DNA from: Crotophaga sulcirostris
Lineage: Eukaryota > Chordata > Aves > Cuculiformes > Crotophagidae
Length of the DNA: 64,000 nt
Direction: 5' to 3'
Assembly (NCBI GenBank): GCA_013397455.1
Contig: VYZB01000724.1
Coordinates: forward strand, 57,315-121,314
Shown: positions 63,881-64,000 of the stretch, one piece after another
Layout of the letters: each line of letters starts with the position of its first letter
Numbering within the stretch: the stretch's first letter is position 1
Position numbers and translations under genes: made by a program
Notes under the pieces: generated by a model
Database searches by the model: none
What the model saw: only the letters and a program-made list of their open reading frames with translations
What the model was told of the DNA's origin: nothing

Positions 63881-64000
63881 CACCGACCCCGCCCGCGCTG
63901 CCCCCGCACCCCGCCCGCACGCTGCCGGCCGCTCCCCTCGCGCCCCCTCATCCCCGCCCGGTGCCCGCAGCGCACGTGTTGCGGGCGGCGGAGCGGGCTC
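63881..64000 (-). promoter_or_regulatory. COLEC12: Promoter-like edge: three GC boxes and a CACGTG E-box
   Basis: Seen: CCCCGCCC (Sp/KLF GC box as GGGCGGGG on the minus strand) at about 63887-63894, 63909-63916 and 63952-63959, and CACGTG at 63973-63978, in dense CpG sequence. No TATA box is obvious. This suits a CpG-island promoter or 5'UTR of COLEC12, but the transcription start and exon 1 cannot be placed within the window. Confidence 0.45.

Larger units (their letters stand above)
51143..64000 (-). other. COLEC12: COLEC12 intron 1, 3' part (partial)
   Basis: Inferred from the exon at 51092-51142 and the absence of a minus-strand ATGAARG followed by GT between that exon and the window edge. 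Transcription runs right to left. The intron is phase 1. Its 5' portion (62340-64000) is the CpG-rich tandem-repeat block listed separately, and the rest is ordinary AT-leaning intronic DNA. If exon 1 proved to be non-coding and inside the CpG-rich edge, the intron would start slightly to the left of 64000. Confidence 0.75.
62340..64000. promoter_or_regulatory. COLEC12: CpG-rich, C-skewed block at the presumed COLEC12 5' end
   Basis: Seen: base composition changes abruptly near 62340 from AT-leaning to strongly GC-rich with frequent CpG (for example CGGGACGCCGGCGGAGGG at about 62353), continuing to the edge. The plus strand is C-rich and G-poor over most of 62515-63850, so the gene's sense strand is strongly G-skewed. 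A short GGACA tandem sits at 62420-62440. Inferred: this is the gene-side flank of the COLEC12 CpG-island promoter, because the start-codon exon must lie to the right. Confidence 0.65.

Noticed and set aside
63940..63955. Minus-strand ATG (GGCGGGGATGAGGG) as a possible COLEC12 start
   Set aside because: The codons after it do not read MKD, and no GT follows in the needed phase. The known N-terminus requires ATGAARG before the donor.

Overview
This is vertebrate nuclear DNA, most probably from a bird, and nearly all of it is non-coding. The case for a bird rests on the repeats. There are five clear chicken-repeat-1 (CR1) LINE 3' ends, one older CR1 relic, and two solo LTRs of the avian endogenous-retrovirus type that begins TGTCCTG.TTTTGGCTGGG. 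No prokaryotic-style gene density, operons, tRNAs, rRNAs or CRISPR arrays are seen. The species cannot be read from the sequence.

The one coding feature I can name is a 51-bp exon on the minus strand at 51092-51142. It encodes (D)DFAEEEEVQSFGYKRF(G), which I recognise as the start of the cytoplasmic tail of COLEC12 (collectin-12, CL-P1, SCARA4), a transmembrane scavenger-receptor C-type lectin. It has a strong polypyrimidine acceptor and a consensus GTAAGTG donor. The window therefore reads right to left as part of COLEC12. The exon carrying the start codon should lie just beyond base 64000, next to the CpG-rich right edge. Bases 51143 to 64000 are intron 1, and bases 1 to 51091 are most simply intron 2. 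Exon 3, which encodes the membrane span, was looked for and not found.

Layout from left to right: 1-560 holds a weak candidate terminal exon on the minus strand. 2173-2786 is a solo LTR whose first 100 bp is tandemly duplicated. About 5245-5405 is an old CR1. 8494-8579 is an AT-rich cruciform-like repeat. 24087-24474, 30325-30573, 35368-35840, 43443-44061 and 48143-48590 are CR1 copies. 42372-42933 is a second solo LTR in the opposite orientation. A near-perfect 28-bp inverted repeat (43362-43433) abuts the truncated 5' end of the 43443 CR1. 51092-51142 is the COLEC12 exon. 62340-64000 is a CpG-rich, extremely C-skewed block holding a degenerate tandem array (62515-63477), a regular 47-bp minisatellite (63478-63804) and a promoter-like edge with GC boxes and a CACGTG site.

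The most unusual part is the right-hand 1.5 kb. Read in the COLEC12 sense direction it is a G-rich array at the start of intron 1. It repeats the 5' splice-site-like sequence CAGGTAA twelve times and contains many potential G-quadruplex runs. It could be a tandem field of decoy splice donors and an R-loop or G4 zone just downstream of a CpG-island promoter. That is inference from sequence and needs RNA data.
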